A stretch of 64,000 bases of DNA from UBA5704 sp036380715 (GCA_036380715.1 DASVEF010000312.1:62001-126000), one strand, 5' to 3'. Counted from the first letter of the stretch, positions 1 through 9,400 are shown. Numbers and translations: made by a program. Notes: a model not told the origin generated them from the sequence alone.

Positions 1-1
1 C

Positions 2-457
2 AAGGGAACCGCCTTCGTCGAGATCTACCAGAACTGCAACATCTTCAACGACAAGGCGTTCACCTACATGACCGAGAAGGACACCAAGGACGAGAACGTG
101 CTCTACATGGAGCAGGGCAAGCCCCTGGTGTTCGGCAAGAACAAGGACAAGGGAATCCGCATGCGCGGTACCCAGATGGAAGTCATCCAGCTCGGCGACG
201 GCCTGGGTCCCGACGACTGCCTGGTCTGGGACGCGACCCTGGAGAACCCGGCGACCGCCTTCCTGGCCGCGCAGCTCCTGCCGCCGCACTTCCCGACCGC
301 CCTCGGCCTCTTCCGCAGCGTCGACGTGCCGGCCTACGAGGAGCGGGTCGTCGGCCAGATGCAGCAAGAGACCGAGCGCCTCGGCGTCGGCAAGCTGGAG
401 GACCTGCTCAAGGCAGGCGATACGTGGTCGGTGCCCGAGCAGGGTGCGGTGAGCTGA
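2..457 (+). CDS. korB: 2-oxoacid:ferredoxin oxidoreductase, beta subunit (C-terminal part)
   Basis: The 5' end lies outside the window; the reading frame is open from base 2. The visible 151 residues begin KGTAFVEIYQNCNIFND, which matches the region of the thiamine-diphosphate-binding beta subunit just after the cofactor site. The following stretch with GKPLVFGKNKDKGIR and the AAQLLPPHFPTALGLFR segment is typical of the KorB/PorB C-terminus. The family decarboxylates 2-oxoglutarate (or a related 2-oxoacid) to acyl-CoA and reduces ferredoxin, together with an alpha subunit expected just upstream. Substrate cannot be fixed from this part. It ends at a strong intrinsic terminator 24 bases downstream, so it is the last gene of its operon. 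Confidence 0.85.
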   Translation, partial: KGTAFVEIYQNCNIFNDKAFTYMTEKDTKDENVLYMEQGKPLVFGKNKDKGIRMRGTQMEVIQLGDGLGPDDCLVWDATLENPATAFLAAQLLPPHFPTALGLFRSVDVPAYEERVVGQMQQETERLGVGKLEDLLKAGDTWSVPEQGAVS

Positions 458-480
458 GACTCCACTCTTCCCCAAAACGA

Positions 481-514
481 AGAACGGCCGGCGGAGACGC
501 CGGCCGTTCTCTTT
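481..514 (+). terminator. intrinsic terminator after korB
   Basis: A perfect 13-bp stem (481-493 with 498-510) closes a GAGA tetraloop and is followed by CTTTCC. It lies between the convergent genes ending at 457 (+) and 526 (-) and may act in both directions. Confidence 0.85.
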
Positions 515-525
515 CCGGTCTCATT

Positions 526-2211
526 CTACGGCTGGTGCTCAGTTGCGGGCGTCGCGGCGTTTTCTAGAGCCGCCAAGCGCGCATCGAGCTTCGTATTCTC
601 ACTCTGCAGCTCGGCGATCCTGGCCTGCTGGGCCTGAATCCGCTCGTGTTGTGTCAAGGTGTAGAGGGCCAGCTCTTCGATCTTCTCCAGCAGGCGCATT
701 TGGAACTGGCCGAGATTGAGGCCCTGTTTCCTGATTTCCGCCGCGTTCGGGACATTCGGGAGGTGCTTTTCCTGAGCGACGAACTCTCTCAGCTCGTGTA
801 AGGGCATCAGCTCATAGCTCGGCTCGAAGACGTAGTCGGGCGCGTTGAGGGTCACGCCGTCGTCGATGAACGAGCCCCCCGAGACACGAATATCTCCGCC
901 ATTTACGTGGAGCTTGGAGGAGGGCGCCTGGGTGCCGATGCCGACATTACCGTCAGATGTGACGCGCATCCGCTCCACGAAGTTGGTGAGTATGACAATT
1001 GGCCTGTTGTTGACGCTGTTCAGTCGGGTCGTAAAAGCTGCGTTATCGAGCCCGAAGAAGAGCCCGCTGGTGCCGGTGTTGTCGAAATACTCGATCCCAG
1101 GGTAACCCGTCGGGCTGGAGTTCGTGAGCCTGGCAGTTGCTGAGCTTGCGAGGTTCGCCCTGACGTCGAGATGGGCGAGGGCGGGGCTCGCTGTGCCAAT
1201 CCCCACTCGACCGTCGCTGGCGATCACCAGAGAATCGGTGGGAGCGCCGGCCTTGATCCGGAAGGGCACGCTCGAGCTGTTCGTGACGTCCTTGACCAAC
1301 AGTTCCGTGTGGTTCGCGCCAATGTCCCAGGTCCTCGCCGAGAGCCCTCCGGTGCCGTCCTGCTCCAGCCGAAGGGTCGGCGTGTTCCCGCTCAAGGTAT
1401 GGATGTCCTGGGCCGGCGTGGCGGTTCCTAGGCCCAGGTTGCCATTCGTCCTCACATAAAGAGCATTGGCGGGAGCGTCGCCTTCGACCGTAAAGGGCCG
1501 ACGATTGGCGTCGACATCACGGAGCGTGAAGTATTCTCCTGATCCGAGAATGTCGTTGGCAAAGAGCTCCCAAGCATGAGCGGCCGTAAAGCCATCGGGT
1601 TGATCGTCAAAGATGATCTTGGTGTGAGTAGACTCCGTAAGCCGAAGGAAGTATTCGTCGACGTTTTCGTCGCAACGATAACCTATGCAGGCGCCGCCTT
1701 TGACGTAGAGGTCCCCTGGCACCACCAGGTTCGGGTCCCCCTCCTGCTGCTCGGCCGTGATCTGGTTGACCCTGGAATCGGAAGGAGTAGCAGCTTCGGA
1801 TTTACCGGGTGCCAGTGTCACGAAGCTTCCATCCTGAACGGAGAGATAGCCCGAGAGAACCAGCGGCTGCCCAGGCGGTCTGCCAGTCCCCTGCACGAAG
1901 CGCAACTCGTAGGTGTACATGCCGTCAGGCAGGAGGCCGCCGTCCCCTTCGGATAGCGTCAGAGATGGAGTCTGCCCGGCATCAAACTCCCGCCGGATAA
2001 GCAGGTCCCCGGGGCCAGCGACTGCTAACACGACACGCTCATACTCGACTGTCGGCTGCCAGCCGACATGGCCTGCGCTGAGAGCCATCTCGGCAAGAGG
2101 GCGCGCAGGCTCGTGAGTCCCCTCGGATGCGGCTGCGTTCGGGAGCATCCAGGCGGACACGAACAACGCGCAGAGAGCCACTACCGCGACAACCGTTCTT
2201 CTGGTGTGCAT
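526..2211 (-). CDS. secreted tail-fibre-like protein with S74-type C-terminal region
   Basis: The protein has 561 residues. The ATG at 2211 is chosen over an upstream in-frame start because AAGGAGAGG lies 6 bases before it and a clean signal peptide follows (MHTRR, then a hydrophobic stretch to AAA). The middle holds several copies of the N-x-G-[IL]-GT-x-x-P motif (GNLGLGTATP, VGIGTASP, NVGIGTQAP), the repeat seen in bacterial and phage tail-fibre-like proteins. The C-terminus has PDYVFEPSYELMPL and FVAQEKHLPNVPNA followed by a coiled coil, the arrangement of intramolecular-chaperone (peptidase S74) ends. It probably trimerises at the cell surface. No phage genes surround it. GC is lower than in its neighbours. 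Function is otherwise unknown. Confidence 0.7.
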   Translation of the reverse strand: MHTRRTVVAVVALCALFVSAWMLPNAAASEGTHEPARPLAEMALSAGHVGWQPTVEYERVVLAVAGPGDLLIRREFDAGQTPSLTLSEGDGGLLPDGMYTYELRFVQGTGRPPGQPLVLSGYLSVQDGSFVTLAPGKSEAATPSDSRVNQITAEQQEGDPNLVVPGDLYVKGGACIGYRCDENVDEYFLRLTESTHTKIIFDDQPDGFTAAHAWELFANDILGSGEYFTLRDVDANRRPFTVEGDAPANALYVRTNGNLGLGTATPAQDIHTLSGNTPTLRLEQDGTGGLSARTWDIGANHTELLVKDVTNSSSVPFRIKAGAPTDSLVIASDGRVGIGTASPALAHLDVRANLASSATARLTNSSPTGYPGIEYFDNTGTSGLFFGLDNAAFTTRLNSVNNRPIVILTNFVERMRVTSDGNVGIGTQAPSSKLHVNGGDIRVSGGSFIDDGVTLNAPDYVFEPSYELMPLHELREFVAQEKHLPNVPNAAEIRKQGLNLGQFQMRLLEKIEELALYTLTQHERIQAQQARIAELQSENTKLDARLAALENAATPATEHQP

Positions 2212-2447
2212 CGTTCCTCTCCTTTCTCGGTCCTTGCCCAGTCCGCTAGCCGTTCTGCCAACCGGTGTCAAATCTCCTCTAGGATTGCAACCGTTGGGCG
2301 GCGACGGTCGGCGGCGGAAGGCTGTCTATAGATAAGTGGATAGTTCTTCAAAATCGTTTCGGCAAGAGGAAGTACATCCCGATGAGGCTTTCCTGGTAAT
2401 CTTCTTGGCCGGCACTCTAGCCATCGGCCACTGAAGAGAAGCTTCCC
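2212..2447. other. intergenic region, divergent promoters expected
   Basis: The region separates two divergent genes. An open frame on the minus strand (2268-2783) runs through it but is antisense to the antitoxin-like gene and shows no recognisable domain. AT-rich words such as TATAGATAAG near 2330 suggest promoter elements, but no clear -35/-10 pair was found. Confidence 0.3.
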
Positions 2448-2666
2448 GTGACGAGTCTCTTGGAACAGGCCCTTCAAGAAATCCAGAAACTCCCACCGGC
2501 GGAGCAGGATGCGATTGCGTCGCTCATCCTCAAGGAGATCCGGGACGAGCGCCTCTGGGACGAAAAGTTTGCCTGTTCGCAGGACAAGCTGGCGCGAATG
2601 GCCGAAAAGACTCGGGAGGATATTCGGGCTGGTAGAACCAGGGGAGTTAGGGGCTTTTCTGGCTAG
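2448..2666 (+). CDS. antitoxin-like small protein, orphan
   Basis: This is a 72-residue protein starting at GTG with a weak AAGAGAAG ahead of it. The sequence LEQALQEIQKLPPAEQDAIA, then the RLWDEKFACSQDKLARMAE segment and a basic tail EDIRAGRTR, matches a common family of short antitoxin-like proteins usually encoded directly before a RelE/ParE-type toxin or an HTH protein. No toxin-like frame is visible immediately downstream, so it is either an orphan or its partner has decayed. It would act in the cytoplasm, binding a partner toxin and its own promoter, if the family behaviour applies. Confidence 0.55.
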   Translation: MTSLLEQALQEIQKLPPAEQDAIASLILKEIRDERLWDEKFACSQDKLARMAEKTREDIRAGRTRGVRGFSG

Positions 2667-2959
2667 AATTGGCCAATAACACCACGAAAAGAGGTGCGGT
2701 GGCCAAGCACTGGTTATTTGCCGGCGGCAAAGGCCTCCGGCTGGTCGCCTTCGGCCTTTTCTGGACGGAAAAGTCCTTTGCAAGAAGAAGCTCTTTGCCG
2801 CGGGTGAAAGAGCTTTTACCTGCGCAATTGGTCGTTGGGTGCGAGCCGTATGGCGTTGCTGCGACCCAGAGACCTTTTGCTCACGGAAAAGACCTTGAGA
2901 CAGGAACGGCCGGCGAAAGCGCCGGCCGTCCTCTCTTTACCGGGTCACTTCCAGAACCA
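2667..2959. other. intergenic region with hairpins, no gene seen
   Basis: Possible weak hairpin around 2732-2761 (AAAGGCC and GGCCTTT arms) and a strong terminator at 2903-2938. Open frames here have no domain signal and are judged spurious. Confidence 0.4.
2903..2938 (+). terminator. intrinsic terminator
   Basis: A 12-bp stem with one bulged A (2903-2915 with 2920-2931) around an AAAG loop is followed by TCTCTTT. Its stem core GGCCGGCG is the same as in the terminator at 481, so the two look like copies of one terminator type. Confidence 0.75.
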
Positions 2960-3380
2960 TCAGCCGCAGGTCCCGTCCTCGACGCAGGCGATGACCTGAT
3001 CGATGAAGGCTACGGCGTCCAGGAGGTGAGGCTCACGACCGTCTCTTCGCCGGTGACCGGGTCCTTCCAGAGGGCAGGCCCCCCGGAGTCGCCGCCGCAG
3101 ACCCCACCGTTACCCGCAGCCAGGTTGTTGTTCGTGATCAGATGGGCGGGGATCAGCGCCTGGAAATCTCCGTAGGCCACCCGCCGGACCCCGTCGACGG
3201 GGATGTAGACCGCCGGCGGGAACTCGGTAGTGATGCCGTAGCCGACGCGCGTGATCTTCGTCCGCTCGGGGTCGCCCTGGAGCAGGCCCTGGGCATCGAG
3301 CTCGTCGAGGAAGCCGAGCCCGGCCCGCCGGGCGGGCGTGATGTCCGTGACCGGCTCAGCCAGGATTACCATAGCGATGT
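2960..3380 (-). pseudogene. broken trypsin-like serine protease remnant
   Basis: Read on the minus strand, the first part contains EDIAMVILAEPV, which fits the aspartate strand of chymotrypsin-family proteases, and later GGVCGGDSGGPALW, the serine motif with its disulfide cysteine. The frame then stops at VVSLTSWTP (stop near 3010). One base-step over, the frame continues LLDAVAFIDQVIACVEDGTCG to a stop at 2960, a natural-looking protease C-terminus. A frameshift near 3020-3035 therefore separates the two. The catalytic-histidine half is missing upstream, where the frame becomes antisense to the response-regulator promoter region. This is either a decayed gene or a sequencing indel on top of a truncation; the missing N-terminus favours decay. 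Confidence 0.6.
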
Positions 3381-3568
3381 CCTCCCGCTGCTGCTCCCGA
3401 CACCCACCGCGAAGCCGCAAGGCCCTCCGGCCTCCCACCGGCTCCCACGCTGCCGATCCAGTGGGTGCCCTTTGAGACCGCCGACTCCGGTTCCAGAATG
3501 CCGGCCACCGAGCCGGCTGATCTGATCTTCCATGTCCTGGAACGCCCCTACGGGGTATAAATAGAGCC

Positions 3569-4975
3569 ATGCTGAAGGTCCTCGTCGTCGAAGACCAGCC
3601 CGCCGTCGCGACCGCCCTCCAGGTCCTGTTCATGATCCGGGGGGTCGAGGGGATCGTGGCGCGCGATCCGGCGGAGGCGCTGCGCGTCCTCGACGCGGAC
3701 TCCGGCCGCGAGATCGGAGTCGTGGTCCAGGACATGAACTTCAGCCCGGAGGCCACGTCGGGGGAGGAAGGGGTCGCCCTGTTCCGCGAGATCAAGCGGC
3801 GCGATCCGGGGCTCCCGGTCCTGCTGATCACCGCCTGGACCTCCCTGGAGACCGCGGTCCAGCTCGTCAAGGAGGGGGCGAGCGACTACCTGGCCAAGCC
3901 GTGGGATGACGAAAAGCTGTTCGTCAGCGTGCGCAACCTCCTGCGGCTGCGCGAGCTGCAGCTCGAGAACTCCCGCCTGCGCGACCGGGCGCGGCGGAGC
4001 TGGGAGGACCTCGCGGAGCACCACGACCTCTGCGGCGCGGTCTGGGCGAGCGAGAAGATGCACGCGGTCGCGACTCTGGCCCTGCAGGTGGCCCGGGCTG
4101 ACGTACCGGTCCTGATCACCGGCCCGAGCGGCGCGGGCAAGGAGAAGGTCGCGGAGATCGTGCAGGCCAACTCCCGCCGGCGCGACAAACCGTTCGTGCG
4201 AGTCAACGCCGGAGCCCTGCCCGACGAGCTGCTGGAGAGCGAGCTGTTCGGCGCCGAGGCCGGCGCCTACACCGGGGCCGCCCGGCGGCGGATCGGCCGC
4301 TTTGAGGCGGCCCACGGCGGCACGCTCTTCCTCGACGAGATCGGCAACCTCTCGCACTCGGGGCAGATGAAGCTGCTGCGGGTCCTCCAGAGCGGCCAGT
4401 TCGAGCGTCTGGGGAGCAGCGAGACGCGGCGGGTGGACGTCCGGCTCCTCTGCGCCACCAACGCCGACCTGCGCCGGGAGATCGCCGCGGGACGCTTCCG
4501 CGAGGACCTCTATTACCGTCTGAACGTCGTCGAGCTGGCTGTCCCGCCGCTGGTGGAGCGGCCGGAGGACATCGTCCCCCTGGCCGACCGCTTCCTGCGC
4601 GACCTCTCGCCGTCCCCCACGGGAGCCCTCTGGCGGCTGGCGCCGGAGGCCCGGGAGCGGCTGCTGCGACACTCCTGGCCGGGCAACGTCCGCGAGCTGG
4701 AGAACACCCTCCGCCGCGCCGTCCTGGTCGCCTCGGGAGACACGATCCGGCCGGAAGACCTCGGCCTCTGGGCCATCCCCGGCACCGCCGAGGAGCCCGC
4801 GCCAGAGCCGGTGGGCGAATCGGTCCTCGCCGAGCGTCTGAAGATCGAGCGGGCGCTGGCCGAAGCCGGCGGAGTGGTGGCCAAGGCGGCCGAGTCGCTC
4901 GGCCTCAGCCGCCAAGCCCTCTACCGCAAGATGGAGAAGTACGGCCTCGCCGTGGAACGGCGGGTCCGTGGATGA
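3569..4975 (+). CDS. NtrC-family sigma-54-dependent response regulator
   Basis: The protein has 468 residues. The receiver domain (1-120) has the acidic pair E8/D9, phospho-acceptor D55 (VVVQDMNF) and K110 (LAKPW). The AAA+ domain (about 155-380) has Walker A GPSGAGKE at 185-192, GAYTGA at 232-237 in place of the usual GAFTGA, and Walker B LFLDEIG at 253-259. A Fis-type helix-turn-helix closes the protein (AESLGLSRQALYRKMEKYG). It should activate sigma-54 promoters once phosphorylated by the kinase encoded next, whose start codon overlaps its stop by four bases (ATGA). Target genes are not evident; no -24/-12 element was confirmed nearby. The giant-protein operon downstream is a possible target by position only. 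Confidence 0.93.
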   Translation: MLKVLVVEDQPAVATALQVLFMIRGVEGIVARDPAEALRVLDADSGREIGVVVQDMNFSPEATSGEEGVALFREIKRRDPGLPVLLITAWTSLETAVQLVKEGASDYLAKPWDDEKLFVSVRNLLRLRELQLENSRLRDRARRSWEDLAEHHDLCGAVWASEKMHAVATLALQVARADVPVLITGPSGAGKEKVAEIVQANSRRRDKPFVRVNAGALPDELLESELFGAEAGAYTGAARRRIGRFEAAHGGTLFLDEIGNLSHSGQMKLLRVLQSGQFERLGSSETRRVDVRLLCATNADLRREIAAGRFREDLYYRLNVVELAVPPLVERPEDIVPLADRFLRDLSPSPTGALWRLAPEARERLLRHSWPGNVRELENTLRRAVLVASGDTIRPEDLGLWAIPGTAEEPAPEPVGESVLAERLKIERALAEAGGVVAKAAESLGLSRQALYRKMEKYGLAVERRVRG

Positions 4976-6351
4976 GCTCTCTTCCTGATCCTGCTTCCCC
5001 CTCTCCCGGCCGGGGGGAGGGCGATGGGAGAGGGGGCCAGGGGGTGAGGCCCCTCCCTTTCGCCAGCCGCATTCACAGCGTCTTCATCGCGGCGCTCATG
5101 GTCGTGGCCGGGCTCGCCGCCGCGGGCGCCTGGTGGCTGGAGTCGTTCTGGGTGGGGCTCCTCGCCGCGCTCGCCTTCGGGCTGCCGATCGGCTGGTGGC
5201 TGCTGGGGCTGGTCCTGACGCCCGCCTCGAAAGTCCTCGGCGCCCTGCGCGATGGCGTGCGCGGGTTCAAGGACCACGACTTCAGCCTCAGCCTCGCGGT
5301 CGACCGCAAAGACGAGCTGGGCGAGCTGGTGGAGCTGTACAACTCGGTCGGCGATGTGCTGCGGGAAGAGCGGCGCAACCTCGTCCAGCGCGAGATGCTC
5401 CTGGAGACCGTGCTGGAGGCGACGCCCACGGCGATCGTCCTCACCCAGCGTGGCCGCGTGATCTTCACCAACCGCGCCGCCCGCGAGCTGTTCGTCACCG
5501 ACGGACGGCTGGAAGGGAAGCTCTTCGACAGCATCCTGGCGGAGTGCCCGCCCGCCCTGCGGGAGGTGGTCGAGAGCGGCCGGGACGCCCTCTTCTCCGT
5601 GGACCAGGGGCCGGACTCCGAGGTCTTCCACGTCTCTCGCCGCTTCTTCGAGCTGAACGGCCAGCGGCACGACCTCACCATGGTCAAGCGGCTGACGCAG
5701 GAGCTGCGGCGGCAGGAGGTGGACGTCTGGAAGCGGGTGATCCGCACCATGAGCCACGAGATCAACAACTCGCTGGCCCCGATCGCCTCGCTGGCCCGCT
5801 CCGCCCGCCACATCGCGCAGAGCGGCGAGCACCTGGAGCGCCTGGATTCCGTCCTCGACATCGTCGAAGAGCGCTCGACCCACCTGCGCGATTTCCTGGA
5901 AGGCTACGCCCGCTTCGCTCGCCTGCCCGCGCCGCGCAAGCAGGCCGTGGAGTGGGAGCCCTTCCTCGCCGAGCTGCGCGAGATCATCCCCTTCGCCCAG
6001 GAAGGGGACCTCCCGAAGAGGCCCGGCGTCTTCGATCCCTCGCAGGTCCAGCAGGCGTTGATCAACCTGCTCAAGAACGCGCACGAGTCGGGCAGCCCTT
6101 CCGAGAAGGTTCGCCTCGCCGTGGACGACACCGCGGACGGCGGCGTCCGCCTGCGCGTGCTGGACCGCGGCTCGGGCATGAGCGAGGAGGAGCTGAAGAA
6201 GGCCCTCCTCCCGTTCTACACCTCCAAGCCCACCGGCTCCGGCCTGGGCCTCCCCCTCTGCCGCGAGATCGTCGAAGCCCACGGCGGCCACCTCCGCATC
6301 GAGAGGCGGGAGGGCGGGGGGACGGCGGTAGTGTGCTGGTTGCCTGGCTAG
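4972..6351 (+). CDS. NtrY-like sensor histidine kinase
   Basis: The protein has 459 residues. Two membrane segments lie at about 33-56 and 60-83, followed by a HAMP-like linker (about 84-135), a PAS domain (about 140-250) and the kinase core. The H-box MSHEINNSLAP places the phospho-histidine at H262. The N-box is NLLKNAHESG, and the G-boxes include DRGSGM and TGSGLGLPL. It is translationally coupled to the preceding regulator and is almost certainly its partner. Residues about 9-27 (SPSPGRGEGDGRGGQGV) are the translation of an intergenic-type palindromic repeat at 4996-5049, so the cytoplasmic N-terminal tail seems to have been acquired by repeat insertion. Confidence 0.92.
   Translation: MSSLPDPASPSPGRGEGDGRGGQGVRPLPFASRIHSVFIAALMVVAGLAAAGAWWLESFWVGLLAALAFGLPIGWWLLGLVLTPASKVLGALRDGVRGFKDHDFSLSLAVDRKDELGELVELYNSVGDVLREERRNLVQREMLLETVLEATPTAIVLTQRGRVIFTNRAARELFVTDGRLEGKLFDSILAECPPALREVVESGRDALFSVDQGPDSEVFHVSRRFFELNGQRHDLTMVKRLTQELRRQEVDVWKRVIRTMSHEINNSLAPIASLARSARHIAQSGEHLERLDSVLDIVEERSTHLRDFLEGYARFARLPAPRKQAVEWEPFLAELREIIPFAQEGDLPKRPGVFDPSQVQQALINLLKNAHESGSPSEKVRLAVDDTADGGVRLRVLDRGSGMSEEELKKALLPFYTSKPTGSGLGLPLCREIVEAHGGHLRIERREGGGTAVVCWLPG
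4996..5049. repeat. CTCTCCC/GGGAGAG palindromic repeat inside a coding region
   Basis: This copy of the dispersed element (CCCCCTCTCCC, centre, GGGAGAGGGGGCCAGGGGG, TGAGG) falls in frame near the start of the histidine kinase gene. Other copies lie near 29754, 32955, 37551, 39412, 42763, 46577 and 53122. Confidence 0.8.
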
Positions 6352-6369
6352 TTCAATGTCTGTTACAAT
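6340..6369 (+). promoter_or_regulatory. probable sigma-70 promoter of the giant-protein operon
   Basis: TTGCCT at 6340-6345, an 18-base spacer, then TACAAT at 6364-6369 preceded by TG (extended -10). It overlaps the end of the histidine kinase gene and lies about 50 bases before the first start codon of the next operon. Confidence 0.5.
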
Positions 6370-6420
6370 GCAGTAAATCGCTCAGCTCTGTCGAGGCGAC
6401 CTTGAACCGAGGGAGGCGCA

Positions 6421-6474
6421 ATGCCTGTACCCTTGCTGTCGACTCCGATTCCTGCCCCGGCGGGTACCCGGTGA
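6421..6474 (+). CDS. 17-residue leader ORF coupled to the giant gene
   Basis: The ATG at 6421 has the best ribosome binding site in the area (GAGGGAGG six bases upstream) and encodes MPVPLLSTPIPAPAGTR. Its TGA overlaps the GTG of the giant gene (GTGA at 6471-6474). It may drive translation of the giant gene by coupling. Alternatively a single-base indel has split the true N-terminus off, in which case these residues belong to the giant protein. Confidence 0.4.
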   Translation: MPVPLLSTPIPAPAGTR

Positions 6475-9400
6475 GCTTCAACACCGATGCCCTGACTCTC
6501 CTCGCCCTGGGCATCCGGGACGACAACCCTGTGGACTCCGATCAGCCGCCGCTGGTGGATGGCATCCATCTGCGTTGGTATCCCCGCCAGGACCTGAGCT
6601 TCCCCTGGCATGGCTTCTATCTCTTCCGGCGCGAGAGCCGGCCGCGGAGGCTGCGGTGCCTGAGCGGAGCCATCGGAGGGCTCCGGCCGGGACCCTCGAG
6701 GAGCGCCTCTCTGACAACCCGGCTCGGGCGCATTGCGAGCCAGCGGCCGCTCGTCTTCACCGACGACTTCCAGGCGACCGGCACTGTCGAATTCGACCTC
6801 ACCTCCGGATTGCGCTTCGACCTGCCCGCAGGCGTCGAGGCGGGGAGCGTCGAGGTACGGATCGGGCTCCGGGACCCGGGGCTCGGGATCGAAAGGAAGT
6901 GCGTCGACTTCCGGAGGTTCCCGCTCGGCCACGGACCCAGCCCGCGGACCGAGCAGGAAATCGTGTTCGAGACCGAGCTCCCGCAGGTCAGCCCGCCGAT
7001 CCTGGTCACGGTGATCGAGAGATGGGGCGATTCCGTTCCCGGGCTCAACTCCTCGCGGCGGCTCCAGATCACCCTGCCCCGCGAGGCTTCGCGAGTCGAC
7101 CTGCTCCTCACCAATCGCCATGCGGTGCGGCTTGAGGCCCTGAATCAGGAGGGCGGCAGCGTCGCCGTCCGCGAGTTGCGTCCGGGCGAGCTCCAGGCCG
7201 GAGTCGTCTCACTGGCCGGAGCAGGCATCGCTCAGGTGATCCTCCAGGGCTCCGCTGTGGACGCGGCCCTGCTCCACGAGATCTGCTTCGAGACGCCGTC
7301 GGCTGGAGGCGGCGAGTCGCGGGTCGGGATCCGGATCTTGGCCGGAGAAAAGGTCGTCGGGAGGACCGTCGTCCAGGGGACGGCAGGTCAGGTCGTGCCG
7401 GCCTCGCTCTCAGGAGACGGGATCACCGCCATCGAGATCGAACCGGGACCGGCAGCTCTGATCGACCTCTGCTATCTGCCAACCCGTCAGGGAGTGGTCC
7501 ACGGCTGGGAGGAGGTCCCCGGCTTCACCTACCCCCTCTGTCTGCCGGTGGACCACGCCGACTATCTGTGTCCGGGCAGCCCCGTGAGCTTCGACGATGC
7601 GAAGGCGCTGGCCCTCTCGCGGGTGACCTATCCCGGTCCGCCCGGCTGGGAGGACGGCTTCGCTGATCTGCACGGACAGCTCGCGGTTCTGGTCGACAAG
7701 GGACCCGCCGGCGGGCCGATGGCAGACCGCAAGAACCCGGATCTTCCTGGGGAGCCAGAGTCGCCGGCCACGCAACCCGAGCTGCCAAAGATGCCGGGCC
7801 TGCGCCCTCTCGATCTGATCCTGCTCGCCAGCCTTCATCCGACGATCGCGCAGATGGTCGGTCTCTATTTCGTCGACCGGTCGGCCGAGCTGGGCGTGGG
7901 CTACGATTACCTCCTCCTCGCGGACCCCACCGGCGTCCTCGGCGGCGGCGCGGCCGGAGCGCTGGACTGGCTGGCCTTCTCGGCCGATGCCTCGAAGCTG
8001 GACGCCGACATCGTCTTCGACCGGAAGGCCGAGCCCCGGCCGCCGATCGCTCCTCCCGGCGAGGGGCGCGCCTACGTGCTGCCCGGCCCGACGACCCGGA
8101 TGATCGATGGCAATCTTCCCAAGTCGGCGGGCAACGTCGGCCTCTGGTGGCCGCTCCCCGCCGATTCGACGACCGAGGAGCAGCCGGACCGGATCGTCTT
8201 CTACTACCCGAAGCGGGCTTCCTTCGGTCCCGCCGAGCCGGCGAGCCCACCTGCCGACTCGGCCTATCAGCCGCTGCGGAACGGGGCGCCGTTCCTCGTC
8301 TCCGAGCCCGATCCGCCGAATCCGCCGGTCCCCCCCAACCCGCGCAGCTCGGACTGGCCGCCCCCCTGGATCCCGCTCCACCTGGTAGACGGCCACCTCG
8401 CCGAGGGGTGGTACAGCTACCGCCTCTCCGGCCAGGATCTCTTCGGCCGGCGGAGCGGCCTGGGGCCGCCGGCCCGCTGGTACGAATGGACCCCCTCGGC
8501 GGAGCACGAGCGCCACAAGTTCGCCGTCGCCCTGCTCGACAAGGTTCCACCCCCGATTCCCCTCGGCGTCGAAGCCTGGGCGCTCGACCCACCCGATCGC
8601 TGGGTGCTCGCGGACGCGCCGTACACGACCTGGCGCGACGACCATCCGGACCTCGTCGGCCTGCGCGTTCGCTGGCGCTGGACCTACCTCCAACAGCTCC
8701 AGGCGCCCGACACCCGGGAGTTCCGGATCTACTACCAGCCGGGGCGCTGGAACGCCCTCTTGGGGAGAATCGTGAAGGTCGTCGCCGCCTCGGCCACCGA
8801 GAGCGACGTGGCTCTCGACTTCGCCGACTCCAACGAGCCGGGGAAGCTCACCGGAGCCCGGCTGCGCGTAGGCAACGACGACTTCGCAATCCTGGGCAGC
8901 CAGCCGGGCGCCCCCCTTCGCCTGCGGGTAAAGAACCTCGGCGTCCACGACGAGGTCCGCCCATCGGAAGGGAAGCCCTGCACCGTTGCGATCCCGGAGA
9001 CGCACGCCCTCTGGGTCGATACCAGCCTCGCGAAGACCTGGGCGAAGCGCCTCGCCGTAGTGCCGTATGGAAAGCTGACACAGACTGTCTTCGATCCGTC
9101 GAAGGACCGGAACGGCCAGCCGCTCACGAGCACGAACGTGGTGTTCAAGACGATCCAGCCGATCGTGACCGGCGCGGATGTCTACTTCCCACCCGTGCCC
9201 GTCATTCCATCGACGCCAGACTCACCTCGGAATCCCGACCTCTCCGGCCTCCAGCCCTGGATCGATCACCTCTGGCTCCAGGGAACCGGCAACGCGAAGG
9301 AGGCTCACCCCATCCTCCGCTACGACGCCGCCGCACGGACCGTGACCCTGAAGGACGCCCCCACCCTCGCGGGCTCGCCGGTCGCCTGGATCCTCGGCCG

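Noticed and set aside
2268..2783. 171-residue minus-strand frame overlapping the antitoxin-like gene
   Set aside because: No recognisable domain and it spans the promoter region; the plus-strand frame matches a known small-protein family.
3548..4915. Minus-strand frame antisense to the NtrC-family gene
   Set aside because: Shadow frame; the plus strand encodes a complete, motif-rich protein.
5133..6470. N-terminal extension of the first giant protein by more than 440 residues in the same open frame
   Set aside because: This part is out of frame to the histidine kinase gene, is Arg/Ala/Pro-rich in the way of a GC-rich shadow frame, and has no domain signal.
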